From JBDSTZ01 sp039927975 (lineage in GTDB: Bacteria; Pseudomonadota; Gammaproteobacteria; Burkholderiales; Burkholderiaceae_D): a stretch of 56,958 nucleotides of DNA. The notes beneath the pieces were generated by a model, which was not told the origin of the DNA, did not search any database, and worked only from the letters and a program-made list of their open reading frames with translations. Of this stretch, positions 8,523 to 17,611 are shown piece after piece. The number at the start of each line of letters is the position of its first letter. Within the stretch, counting starts at the first letter, position 1. Made by a program: the position numbers and the translations under genes. The stretch is from NCBI GenBank assembly GCA_039927975.1, contig JBDSTZ010000159.1, positions 1 to 56,958 on the forward strand, in the 5' to 3' direction.

Positions 8523-11279
8523 CTACAGGAATTTATACTTGATCTGGAACGAAAACGAGCGCCCGCGCGGATCGGCCACGCGCGGATCCCAGCCGGCGCC
8601 CACCACCTCGTCGACGTTGTGCGCGGTGAACGGCGGATCGCGGTCGAACAGGTTCTGAATGCCGAAGGTGAGCGTGGTCGCCTTGTAGCCGGTGTAGTTG
8701 GCCGTCAGGCCGAAGGTCGTGTAGCTGGCGACGTCTGGGTTGAAGCCCGCCGGTGGCGTGCTCTTGCCGGCGTCCGGCAGCTGGTCCTTGTAGCCGGTGC
8801 TGAAGCTTTGCGACAGCAGGGCGCTCCAGTCGCCACGCGTGACGCCGAGGGTGGCGTTATGCTTCCAGCGCAGGTACATGTCGCGCGCGAAGAAATTTCC
8901 AACGTATTCCTTGTACGATTGGCCGACGACGTCGGAGAACTTTGCGCTGTTGACGTAGGTGCCGTCGAGCGTGGCGGTCCACTTGTAGTCGGCGACTTTG
9001 CCGTTGCCGCGCAGGCCCAGGTCGGCCCCGCGTAGCTTGCTGCCCGACGCGTTCATCCAGCCGGCCTGCACATAGCGAATGGTGCCGTCGTCATTGCGGA
9101 TGATATTCCCGGCCAGCGCCACCGGAAAGGCAAGCACCGCCGTCGGCGTGGGGTTCAGGATATGGTTGGCCGAATTGATGGCCCAGTAGTCGAGCGAGGC
9201 CGAGAAGCCCTTGAACGGCTCGATGACGAAGCCGATCGTGCCCTGTTTCGACGTCTCCGGACGCAGGTTCGGATTGCCGCCCGATTTGTACGGCAGGCGG
9301 GCGATATTGCAATAACGCGCGTCGCCAGGATGCTGCGGGCAGCCGACCGGATCAGCCACGCCATTGGGCAGTTCCTGGTCGAGCGAACCGGTATAGAGCT
9401 GGGTGAAGCTCGGCGCCAGGAAGCCCTTGTTGGCGGAGCCGCGCAGCAGCAGCCAGCCGGACGGCTGGTAACGCACGCCGACCTTCGGATTGGTGGTCGC
9501 GCCGAAAATGCTGTATTGGTCGCGCCGGATCGCCAGCTGTAAATCGAGGTTCTTGAGCACCGGGACCAGCAGTTCGGCGAACACCGCCTTGACGTCGCGC
9601 GTGGCCGTCGGCAGGCCGGCGTTACCGGGGCCCAGAAGCACCAGGGTCGCGTCGATGTCCTGGGCGAAGGCATAGCTCTCGCGCCGCAAGTCGAAGCCGA
9701 CCGCCGCCGACACCGCGCCGGCCGGCAGGGAGAACAGGTCGCCCGAGATGGTGCCGTCGAGCTGTGTGAGGGTCGTCTTGCCGTGCTGCAGAGGACCGTA
9801 GTAGCGGGTCGAGTCGATCAGCGCGATGGCCGCCGGGGTCTGGCTCTGGCCGGGCGCCAGCCACGGGTTGATGATGCCGGTGCCCAGCGCCGTGTGGAAC
9901 GGCGTGATGTAGGCGTAGCCGCCGGTCAGATTGGTCTGGGTCTTGCTCTGCGCGCGCGACAGGCCCAGTTTGTAATCGTAGCCGCCGACGATGCCGTCGA
10001 AGCCGACCAGCAGGCGCGCGTTGTCGGTGATGTTCTCCTGCGCGCGGTTGCCCAGTTCCGACGTGCGCCATTTGTAGAGGATCGGCTTGGTCTTGTCGAA
10101 TGTGGAGATGTAGGCCGACAGGTCCTGGTAGTACGGGCCGTTCACCGGATAGGCGCTGTTGCGCGCCAGCGTGGTGGAGATCTGCGCCGGCGTCAGCTCG
10201 GCGTTCGCCTGGCTGCGCGAGGACAGCAGCTCGACGAACATCTTGTGATCGGCCGACAGGCGCAGGCTGCCGCGCACCAGCGCGTTGATGCGTTTAGTCT
10301 GCGGCATCATCATGTAGTCGGCGCCGTAGTCGTAGGTGCAGGCGAAACGCGTGCCGGCCGGCGGCGTGACGTCGCGCCACAATGCCACGTTGTACTGCGC
10401 CATGTGGGCGATCGTGTCGCACTTGCCCTGGTAGCTGAGCGGGTTGGCGGCGGTGTAATCGGTGGTGTCGCCGGCGAGTTTGAAATTCGCGCCCAGCGCC
10501 GAACCGGCGCCGCCCAGCTGGTTGGCGAACGGCGTGCCGGTGGTGTCGGGCGAGAGTCCGCGATCGGGCTGGTAGCCGTTGGCGAAGCCGCGCTGGTGCG
10601 AACTCAGTTTGTCGCTGGTGTCGACCGTCAGGCTGCCCATGATGTTGAAACCGTCCTTCTCCATCGAGCCGGTGCCGGTCAACAGGCTGGCGCGCCGCGT
10701 GGCGCCGCCGCCCGCCTGGGTGACGACCGAGCCGGCCGAGGCCTCGAGGCCGTTGTAATCGGTGCGCAGGATGAAGTTGATCACCCCGCCGACCGCGTCG
10801 GTGCCATAGATCGCCGAGGCGCCGTCCTTGAGGATTTCGATGCGGGCGATGGCCCCCAGCGGAATCGCGTTGAGGTCGACCGCCTTGCCGCTGGCGCCGT
10901 GGGTGGCGACCCGGCGGCCATTGAGCAGCACCAGCGTGCTGCCCGGCCCCAGGCCGCGCAGCGAGGCGAACGACGCGCCGCCGCTGACACGGTCGGCATC
11001 GGCGCCGAACACGTTGTTACCGGAGGTCATATTGTCGGCGCCGGTGCCGTTGGCCGAGATCATGCGCATCAGCTGTTCGGCGTTGGTGACGCCCTGCTTC
11101 TCGATCTGGTCAAAGGTGATCACCTGGATCGGCATCGCGCCCTCAGTGGCGATGCGCTTGATGCTCGAACCGGTGATTTCCACGCGCGCCATCGGTTGCG
11201 CCGGCAGCGCCTCATGGGCCAGCGACGGCCCGGCCGCGCCGAGCAATGCGATCAGTTGGGCGAGCTTCTTTAATTTCAC
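8523..11279 (-). CDS. TonB-dependent outer-membrane receptor
   Basis: Outer-membrane receptor of 918 residues. It has a signal peptide (KLKKLAQLIALLGAAGPSLA), a TonB-box-like stretch around ARVEITGSSIKR, a plug domain (GVTNAEQLMRMIS, SLRGLGPGSTLVLLNGRRV, ILKDGASAIYGTDAVGGVINF) and a long beta-barrel ending FSFQIKYKFL. GTG 11279 was chosen because AAGGAG lies 7 bases before it and the signal peptide starts there. The plug style (VLLNGRRVATHG) is common in large receptors for peptides, sugars or plant-derived compounds. The next gene codes for an exported S66 peptidase, so a peptide or muropeptide ligand is possible but unproven. Confidence 0.9.
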   Translation of the reverse strand: MKLKKLAQLIALLGAAGPSLAHEALPAQPMARVEITGSSIKRIATEGAMPIQVITFDQIEKQGVTNAEQLMRMISANGTGADNMTSGNNVFGADADRVSGGASFASLRGLGPGSTLVLLNGRRVATHGASGKAVDLNAIPLGAIARIEILKDGASAIYGTDAVGGVINFILRTDYNGLEASAGSVVTQAGGGATRRASLLTGTGSMEKDGFNIMGSLTVDTSDKLSSHQRGFANGYQPDRGLSPDTTGTPFANQLGGAGSALGANFKLAGDTTDYTAANPLSYQGKCDTIAHMAQYNVALWRDVTPPAGTRFACTYDYGADYMMMPQTKRINALVRGSLRLSADHKMFVELLSSRSQANAELTPAQISTTLARNSAYPVNGPYYQDLSAYISTFDKTKPILYKWRTSELGNRAQENITDNARLLVGFDGIVGGYDYKLGLSRAQSKTQTNLTGGYAYITPFHTALGTGIINPWLAPGQSQTPAAIALIDSTRYYGPLQHGKTTLTQLDGTISGDLFSLPAGAVSAAVGFDLRRESYAFAQDIDATLVLLGPGNAGLPTATRDVKAVFAELLVPVLKNLDLQLAIRRDQYSIFGATTNPKVGVRYQPSGWLLLRGSANKGFLAPSFTQLYTGSLDQELPNGVADPVGCPQHPGDARYCNIARLPYKSGGNPNLRPETSKQGTIGFVIEPFKGFSASLDYWAINSANHILNPTPTAVLAFPVALAGNIIRNDDGTIRYVQAGWMNASGSKLRGADLGLRGNGKVADYKWTATLDGTYVNSAKFSDVVGQSYKEYVGNFFARDMYLRWKHNATLGVTRGDWSALLSQSFSTGYKDQLPDAGKSTPPAGFNPDVASYTTFGLTANYTGYKATTLTFGIQNLFDRDPPFTAHNVDEVVGAGWDPRVADPRGRSFSFQIKYKFL

Positions 11280-11557
11280 GGTGTTCTCCTTGGTCGGGCG
11301 GACCTTGATGTCGGCTGAATGGGTGTGCCGGCCGCACGCGCGGCGGTGATTTTGAGCGTACGCGCAGGCGCGCCGGCACATCCAATGAATTCTGCTGGGC
11401 GGACCATCACTTAATGGCATGGTCAGTCACGCCGCATACCGCGCGCTGCCATGCTGGTCTCCGCCCGGCGGGAACCTTACCATTTATACGCCCGCAGGAA
11501 GGCGATAGACCCCGCGACAATATGACGATCGAGGCAAGTGTGGCAAATACGCCACGA
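11280..11557. other. Intergenic region upstream of TonB receptor
   Basis: About 280 bases between the stop of the COG0590 deaminase gene and the GTG of the TonB receptor, both on the minus strand. It must hold the receptor promoter, and the AAGGAG ribosome-binding site lies at its left end. No gene, tRNA, riboswitch or convincing terminator hairpin was recognised. Confidence 0.4.
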
Positions 11558-12049
11558 TCAGCGCCGCCAGAAGCTTTCGTGCGCCGCGCGCGCCTCGTCC
11601 TCGCGTAGCGGGCCATGCACTTCGGTCGGGCGCTGGCCGCGCGCGAACACCTCGCGGCAGGGCAGCGACAGGGTGGGATTTTCCGGGTCGCTGCCGGTCA
11701 GCGCCAGCAGGCTCGCCTCCGATAGCGCATACACCACGCGGCCCACGCCGCTCCAGTAGGCGCCGCCGGCGCACATCGCGCACGGTTCGGCGCTGCTGTA
11801 CAAGGTCGCGCCGGCCAGCTGCGCGGGAGCATGCCGGCGCGACGCGATGCGCAGTGCATTCATTTCGGCGTGCGCGGTGCGGTCCTCGCTGGAGGCGTTG
11901 ATCGCCTCGGCGATCACCTGGCCGTCGGCGCCCACCACCAGCGCGGCGAAGGGATGGTGTCCCTCGTCACGCGAGCGCTGGGCCAACGCCATCACCCGGC
12001 TCAGGAACACGTGGTCCCGCGCGTCCAGGTTTTTCATCTCATCGTTCAC
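11558..12049 (-). CDS. Nucleobase/nucleoside deaminase, COG0590 (guanine deaminase-like)
   Basis: Zinc-dependent deaminase of 163 residues in the cytidine deaminase fold. The zinc and catalytic residues are H60 and E62 in TAHAEMNAL and C90/C93 in EPCAMCAG. The stretch after PCAMC (GGAYWSGVGRVVYALSE) resembles B. subtilis-type guanine deaminase more than the tRNA adenosine deaminase TadA. GTG 12049 is preferred since GAGG sits 5 bases upstream; ATG 12037 is an alternative. It is the last gene of the purine arm, 12 bases after the 8-oxoguanine deaminase gene, which supports a purine substrate such as guanine. Specificity remains inference. Confidence 0.82.
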   Translation of the reverse strand: MNDEMKNLDARDHVFLSRVMALAQRSRDEGHHPFAALVVGADGQVIAEAINASSEDRTAHAEMNALRIASRRHAPAQLAGATLYSSAEPCAMCAGGAYWSGVGRVVYALSEASLLALTGSDPENPTLSLPCREVFARGQRPTEVHGPLREDEARAAHESFWRR

Positions 12050-12061
12050 TCGAACCTCGCT

Positions 12062-13468
12062 TCATGCCAGCCCGGCCTTGACCAACAGGCCGCGGCTGAT
12101 GCGGTTGTGCCGCTCGACCAGCGGTCCGAGCTCGATCCCGCTCAGCAGTCCATCCTCGACCACCACCCGGCCATTGATTACCGACAGCCAGGCCGGCGCT
12201 GGCGCGCAAGTGAGCAGCGCGGCGAGCGGATCGCCCTGCGCGCCGGCGTGCGCCAGCCCATCGACCCGAAACGCGACGAAATCGGCCGCCTTGCCCACTT
12301 CGATACTGCCGATGTCGTCCTCGCGGCCGAGCGTGCGGGCGCCGCCACGGCTGGCCAGCGCGAGCGCATCGCGTGCGGAAAAGCGTCCGGCCGGCGCCTC
12401 GAAACCGGGCCAGCCGACCCGCTGCAACAGCATCGCCTGGCGTGCCTCGCCGAGCATGTGATTGCCGTCGTTGCTGGCCGAGCCGTCCACGCCCAGCCCG
12501 ACCCGCACGCCGGCGTCGATCATTGCGCGCACCGGGGCGATGCCGGAGGCCAGGATCATATTGCTGCTGGCGCAGTGGCACACGCCCGAGCAGGTGTGCG
12601 CCATGCGCGCGATCTCGTCCGCGTTCGGATGCACCATGTGGGCGAACCAGACATCCGCGCCCATCCACTCGACCGATTCGGCGTAGGCCAGTGGTCGCAT
12701 GCCGAAGCGCGCCTGGCAGTAGCGCTCCTCGTCGAGCGTTTCGGCCAGGTGGGTGTGCAGGCCGACTTTCCGGTAGCTGCGCGCCAGCCGCGCCGACTCG
12801 CGCATCAGGTCAGCGCTCACGCTGAAGGGCGAACACGGCGCCAGGCCGATACGCAGCATCGACAGCGGCGCCGGATCGTGCCAGGCGTCGATCAGGCGCT
12901 GCGATTCGGCCAGGATGTCCGGCTCCGATTCGACCAGTGCATCGGGCGGCAAGCCGCCGCTGGACTCGCCCACGCTCATGCTGCCCCGCGTCGGGTGAAA
13001 GCGCACGCCCATCGCGCGCGCCGGCTCGATCTCGTCCTCCAGCCGGCAGCCATTCGGAAACAGGTATAAATGATCGGCCACCGTGGTGGCGCCCGACAGC
13101 AGCAGTTCGGCCAGCGCCACCTCGGTGCTGACGCTAACCGCGTCCGGCGTGATGCCGGCCCATATCTTGTAGAGCATGCGCAGCCAGTCGAACAGCGCCA
13201 GCCCGGCGCCGGTGCCGATGCTGCGCGTGAGCGACTGATACATATGGTGGTGGCAGTTGACCAGCCCCGGCGTGACGACGCAGCCGCGCGCCTCGATGGT
13301 GCGGGTCGGCCGGCGCTCGGGATGCTCCGCCAGCCAGGCATCGAGTTCGGTGGTGCTGCCGACCTTGAGGATGCGCGCGCCATCGGTCAACAGGGCGCCG
13401 TCGACGATCTCGCGGCCGGCCTTGTCGACCGTGGCCAGCACGTCGGCGTGGCGCAGATAAAGGCTCAT
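12062..13468 (-). CDS. 8-oxoguanine deaminase (amidohydrolase)
   Basis: Metal-dependent amidohydrolase of 468 residues, predicted to convert 8-oxoguanine to urate and ammonia. Metal ligands are seen in NCHHHMYQS (H73 and H75), VGLHTHLAET, and the Asp of GLGVDGSASND. The block SLTRSIGTGAGLALFDWLRM followed by IWAGITPD and DHLYLFPNG is typical of the 8-oxoguanine deaminase branch near hydroxyatrazine hydrolases. ATG 13468 overlaps the Rieske gene stop as ATGA, indicating translational coupling. The close relatives TrzN/AtzB and guanine deaminase are alternatives, but the motif set and purine neighbours favour 8-oxoguanine. Confidence 0.88.
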   Translation of the reverse strand: MSLYLRHADVLATVDKAGREIVDGALLTDGARILKVGSTTELDAWLAEHPERRPTRTIEARGCVVTPGLVNCHHHMYQSLTRSIGTGAGLALFDWLRMLYKIWAGITPDAVSVSTEVALAELLLSGATTVADHLYLFPNGCRLEDEIEPARAMGVRFHPTRGSMSVGESSGGLPPDALVESEPDILAESQRLIDAWHDPAPLSMLRIGLAPCSPFSVSADLMRESARLARSYRKVGLHTHLAETLDEERYCQARFGMRPLAYAESVEWMGADVWFAHMVHPNADEIARMAHTCSGVCHCASSNMILASGIAPVRAMIDAGVRVGLGVDGSASNDGNHMLGEARQAMLLQRVGWPGFEAPAGRFSARDALALASRGGARTLGREDDIGSIEVGKAADFVAFRVDGLAHAGAQGDPLAALLTCAPAPAWLSVINGRVVVEDGLLSGIELGPLVERHNRISRGLLVKAGLA

Positions 13469-14478
13469 GCGTCCTCGCGCAGCACGCCGTAACGCAGGTT
13501 CAGCTCGCGCAGCCAGGCGCGATAGGCCAGCGACATGCGGTCGCACACCACCGACACTTCGGCGCCGGGCGTCAAGGGCAGGCGTTGCGGACGCTGGCTT
13601 TCGAGTATCGGCTGGTCCTGCAAAAAGATCATGTCCTGGAAGGCACGCAGTTCGGCGTCGCTCGATGCGACGTCGTTCAGCGCCAGCACGATGTAGACGC
13701 GGGTCGTGGTTTCCGTCAGCGGCTGGAGCATCAGTGCGATCGCGTCCCGCAGGCCGGCGTCGGTCCGCTTGGTGAGGACCGCCGTCAGCGGACGCACCAC
13801 GCGATAGCTGTACTCGACATCGGCGCCGCCGCTGGCCTGCCTGCTCGCCTGCGGCTGCCACGCGCGGCACTGCCTGGCCCACAGACCCTGGCCGAACGCC
13901 GGGTCGTCGAAGCGCTCGACCGTGTAGTCGGCAATCGCGGCCTGCTCCTGCGCACCGAGAATGCCTTCATGGACAAAGGCGAAATGCGCCATGTCGAGAA
14001 AATTTTCGACGATGCGCGGCGCGCTGCTCTGCACATCGTAAGGTCCGCAGATCACTTTGCGCAGACTCGGATCCGCGTACTCGGGAAACGCGGGCGGGGC
14101 GGCGCCCGGCCCGCCCAGGCGGACCCACACCAGGCCGTAGCGCTCCTGCACCTGCCATACCGTCGCCTGCGCCTTAAGACCGGCTTCGCCCAGCGCCGGC
14201 AGCGCGGGAATATGCTTGCAGCGTCCCTCGGCGCCGAAGGTCCAGCCGTGATATGCGCAGCGCAGGCTGTCGCCGCGCACCGCGCCCAGCGAGAGCCGGG
14301 TACCGCGATGCGGGCAGCGGTCCTCCCATGCATGCAGGACGCCCGCCTCGTCGCGCCACAGCGCCAGCTCCAGGCCAAGCAGCTGCGACGCCAGCACCGC
14401 GCCGGCCGCGACCTCGCTGGCGATGGCCACCGGGTGCCAGTCGCCGGCCAGCACCGGGTCAAGCGCGCGCGGTTCCAT
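13465..14478 (-). CDS. Rieske non-heme iron oxygenase, HpxD-like
   Basis: Terminal oxygenase of 337 residues. The Rieske [2Fe-2S] ligands are C55-x-H57 (CPHRGT) and C74-x2-H77 (CAYHGW). The mononuclear iron motif is in ENFLDMAHFAFVHEG (D162, H165, H170). Family knowledge: Klebsiella HpxD, a Rieske oxygenase paired with a reductase HpxE, acts in hypoxanthine oxidation. The neighbours here (BMP binding protein 3 bases upstream, 8-oxoguanine deaminase overlapping by 4 bases) make a purine substrate likely. No flavin reductase partner is adjacent; the only small ferredoxin in the window is at 23986-24294. Aromatic ring demethylase or dioxygenase activity is the alternative. Confidence 0.82.
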   Translation of the reverse strand: MEPRALDPVLAGDWHPVAIASEVAAGAVLASQLLGLELALWRDEAGVLHAWEDRCPHRGTRLSLGAVRGDSLRCAYHGWTFGAEGRCKHIPALPALGEAGLKAQATVWQVQERYGLVWVRLGGPGAAPPAFPEYADPSLRKVICGPYDVQSSAPRIVENFLDMAHFAFVHEGILGAQEQAAIADYTVERFDDPAFGQGLWARQCRAWQPQASRQASGGADVEYSYRVVRPLTAVLTKRTDAGLRDAIALMLQPLTETTTRVYIVLALNDVASSDAELRAFQDMIFLQDQPILESQRPQRLPLTPGAEVSVVCDRMSLAYRAWLRELNLRYGVLREDA

Positions 14479-14481
14479 CGC

Positions 14482-15564
<1,083 letters not shown>

Positions 15565-15597
15565 GGGGCAGTCCTTGAAAGTTGATCGGCCGGGCGG

Positions 15598-16452
15598 CTA
15601 GAAGTGGTATTCGACGCGCACCATCGGCGTCTTGGCGAACGCGCCCGGGTTGTTGGCCGACGGGTTGCCGAACTTGTTTTTCCAGTACTGGTATTCGAGG
15701 CCGATCTTGAAGGTGTTCTTGGCCGCGCCGACCGCGCCGCTCAAGTCATACATCACCTGCATGTCGATATTGGTCTCGGGCGCCGTGGCGCCGCCGAATT
15801 CGTCCTTGCCCTTGCTGGCGATGTAGTTGGCGAAGCCCTCGAACGAGAGCGGAATGCCGAAATTGAAAGGGATGCCCCAGGCGGCGGTCAGCATCGGGTG
15901 CACCTTGTAGCGGTAGCGCGGCGTGGCGGTGTGCGAGAAGGTGCTGTACGGCGCATTGCTCTCCCACAGGGCCAGCACGCTGACGTCGAGGAAACCCGGC
16001 ACGTCCATCATCAGGGTCGGGCCGGCGACCAGCATGCGCTTCTTGGAGTTGTAGCCGGCGTCGTTCTTGGTGTTGTAGTCGAAGCCGGCGGTCAGGCCCA
16101 CGCCGCGCGCCGGGCCGAAGGCCATCGAAGTGCCGCTCACCTTGCCCAGGTCGAGCGTGTGGCGGTACACCACATAGGCTTCCTGCGCGCCCGTGGTGGC
16201 GCCGGCCGACGAGGGATCGGCCGCCGACGACATCAGCAGGTCGACGTTGAAGAAGTTCGAGCCGTACTTGTAGCCGCTGGCGCTGGTGAGGTTGACGATG
16301 TTCTTGCTGATGTCCTGGTTATTGAACGGCTCGGCGAACTTGCTGCCGTGGCGGAAACCGATCGAGGTGTCGCTCCAGTCGGCGGCTTGGGCGGCGCCAC
16401 AGGCGGCCAACGCGGCCAGCAACGCGGTACGTTTGAACAGATGAGCCATCAT
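15598..16452 (-). CDS. Tsx/OmpK-like outer-membrane nucleoside channel
   Basis: Outer-membrane barrel of 284 residues with signal peptide (KRTALLAALAACGAAQA, then ADWSDTSIGFRHG) and a C-terminal beta-strand ending VRVEYHF, the terminal Phe recognised by BAM. The pattern of strands (GFRHGSKFAEPFN, FNVDLLMSS, AYVVYRHTLDLGK, FEGFANYIASKGKDEFG) fits the nucleoside-specific Tsx/OmpK family. AAGGACC lies before ATG 16452. It is first in the minus-strand purine operon, giving outer-membrane entry for the BMP/ABC system. The family call rests on motif memory; a generic porin is the alternative. Confidence 0.8.
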   Translation of the reverse strand: MMAHLFKRTALLAALAACGAAQAADWSDTSIGFRHGSKFAEPFNNQDISKNIVNLTSASGYKYGSNFFNVDLLMSSAADPSSAGATTGAQEAYVVYRHTLDLGKVSGTSMAFGPARGVGLTAGFDYNTKNDAGYNSKKRMLVAGPTLMMDVPGFLDVSVLALWESNAPYSTFSHTATPRYRYKVHPMLTAAWGIPFNFGIPLSFEGFANYIASKGKDEFGGATAPETNIDMQVMYDLSGAVGAAKNTFKIGLEYQYWKNKFGNPSANNPGAFAKTPMVRVEYHF

Positions 16453-16739
16453 GACAAGGTCCTTGGTTTGGGTGGGTGATTGGTTTTAGCTGCCGCGGGC
16501 TGTTTTGCCGACAATCGCGTCTAACGATTGGATGCAATCCCTGTGCAAAAATTCATTAGCAAGTTGCAGGCCACCGGCCTTCGAGCGGCGCCGCCGTACT
16601 GCGAAAATCGCCAGGTGCGCGGGCAACGGCGCCTGTCGCGGCGGGCCTCGCCGTGCACCACCAGCGGGCCATGCGGCGTGCATTTTCCCCGCGCTGGTGC
16701 GCCCAGGCCGGTGCCAAGGTGTGTATACAATCGCGCCGC
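16453..16739. promoter_or_regulatory. Upstream region of tsx operon with two candidate operators
   Basis: About 287 bases between tsx and the end of the GntR gene, with no gene in it. It should carry the promoter of the five-gene purine operon. Two palindromes stand out: CAATCG-N7-CGATTG at 16512-16530, and TGTATACA at 16722-16729 within GTGTGTATACAATC. The second resembles the short GTATAC-centred sites bound by FCD-type GntR regulators but could also be a -10 element. Neither has been tested. Confidence 0.45.
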
Positions 16740-17465
16740 TCATGCGCCGCCCAGGGCCTGCGCCAGGTTGACCTTGCGGTCGGCGCCGCCCAGCCACAAG
16801 CGCGCCTCGATGGCCACCAAGTGGTGCTCGATGAGCGCGACCGCGCGCTCGCTCTGGCCGCTCTCGATGAGGGTCAGCAGCTCGCTGTGTTCGTGGTTGC
16901 CGCACATGGTGGCGCCGGGGTTTTCATACAGCGCGATGATGAGCGAACAGCGCGACACCAGTTCCGTCATGAAGCGCAGCAGCACGCGGTTGCCGGCCAG
17001 TTCGGCCAGCAGGATATGGAATTCGCCGCCCAGCCGAATCCAGTTGGCGCGCTCGCCCGCGATGCGCGCCTGATCCTCGGCCGCCAGCGCCTGGCGGATG
17101 CGCGCCAGCGAGGCCGGCGTCGCGTGGCGGATCACCAGCGGCACGATCTCGCGTTCAAGCGCGCGGCGCGCGGCGAAGATCTCCTGCGCTTCCTGCGGCG
17201 TGGGCGAGGCGACCACCGCGCCACGGTTGGGCCGCAGCTCGATGATGTGATCGTGCGCCAGCCGCTGCAAGGCCTTGCGCACCGTGGTGCGACTGACCTG
17301 GTACAGCTCGCAGAACTCGGCCTCGCCGAGATGGGTGCCGGGCGGCAGCCGGTGACTCATGACCGCGCCCACCACCGCGCGGTAGATGCGCAGGTCGACT
17401 GCGTCGGTGCCGCGTTTGCCGGCCGCGCCGCCGGCGCGCCGCGCTTGATCCCTGCTGCTTGCCAT
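16740..17465 (-). CDS. GntR-family regulator with FCD domain
   Basis: Transcription factor of 241 residues. The winged helix-turn-helix is at about residues 22-85 (LRIYRAVVGAVMSHRLPPGT, VSRTTVRKALQRLAHDHIIEL), followed by an FCD ligand domain (FAARRALEREIVPL, GGEFHILLAELAGN, HSELLTLIESGQSERAVALIEHH) whose His residues usually bind a metal. ATG 17465 is preceded by AAGGAG; the longer open frame upstream lacks a good site. It sits between the two divergent arms of the purine transport locus and probably controls both. The effector is presumably a purine or a catabolite, by inference from context. Confidence 0.88.
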   Translation of the reverse strand: MASSRDQARRAGGAAGKRGTDAVDLRIYRAVVGAVMSHRLPPGTHLGEAEFCELYQVSRTTVRKALQRLAHDHIIELRPNRGAVVASPTPQEAQEIFAARRALEREIVPLVIRHATPASLARIRQALAAEDQARIAGERANWIRLGGEFHILLAELAGNRVLLRFMTELVSRCSLIIALYENPGATMCGNHEHSELLTLIESGQSERAVALIEHHLVAIEARLWLGGADRKVNLAQALGGA

Positions 17466-17611
17466 CTGTGCTCCTTGACTGAACTGCCTGCCACCGAAGC
17501 AGGATTCGTGCGCGCCGCCGTGCGTCAGCGTGGGTTGGCGCAGGTTGTCAGGCGGGCGCGCGTGGCACATTTCGTGCATCGCTTTTCATCAATCGCTGAT
17601 GGAGGTCCGCC
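17466..17611. promoter_or_regulatory. Divergent gntR / ABC transporter promoter region
   Basis: This 146-base gap separates the GntR start (minus) and the ABC ATPase start (plus), so it must hold both promoters. GGAGGT at 17601-17606 is the strong ribosome-binding site that supports the TTG start at 17612. No clear palindromic operator was found here, unlike in the gap upstream of tsx. Confidence 0.5.
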
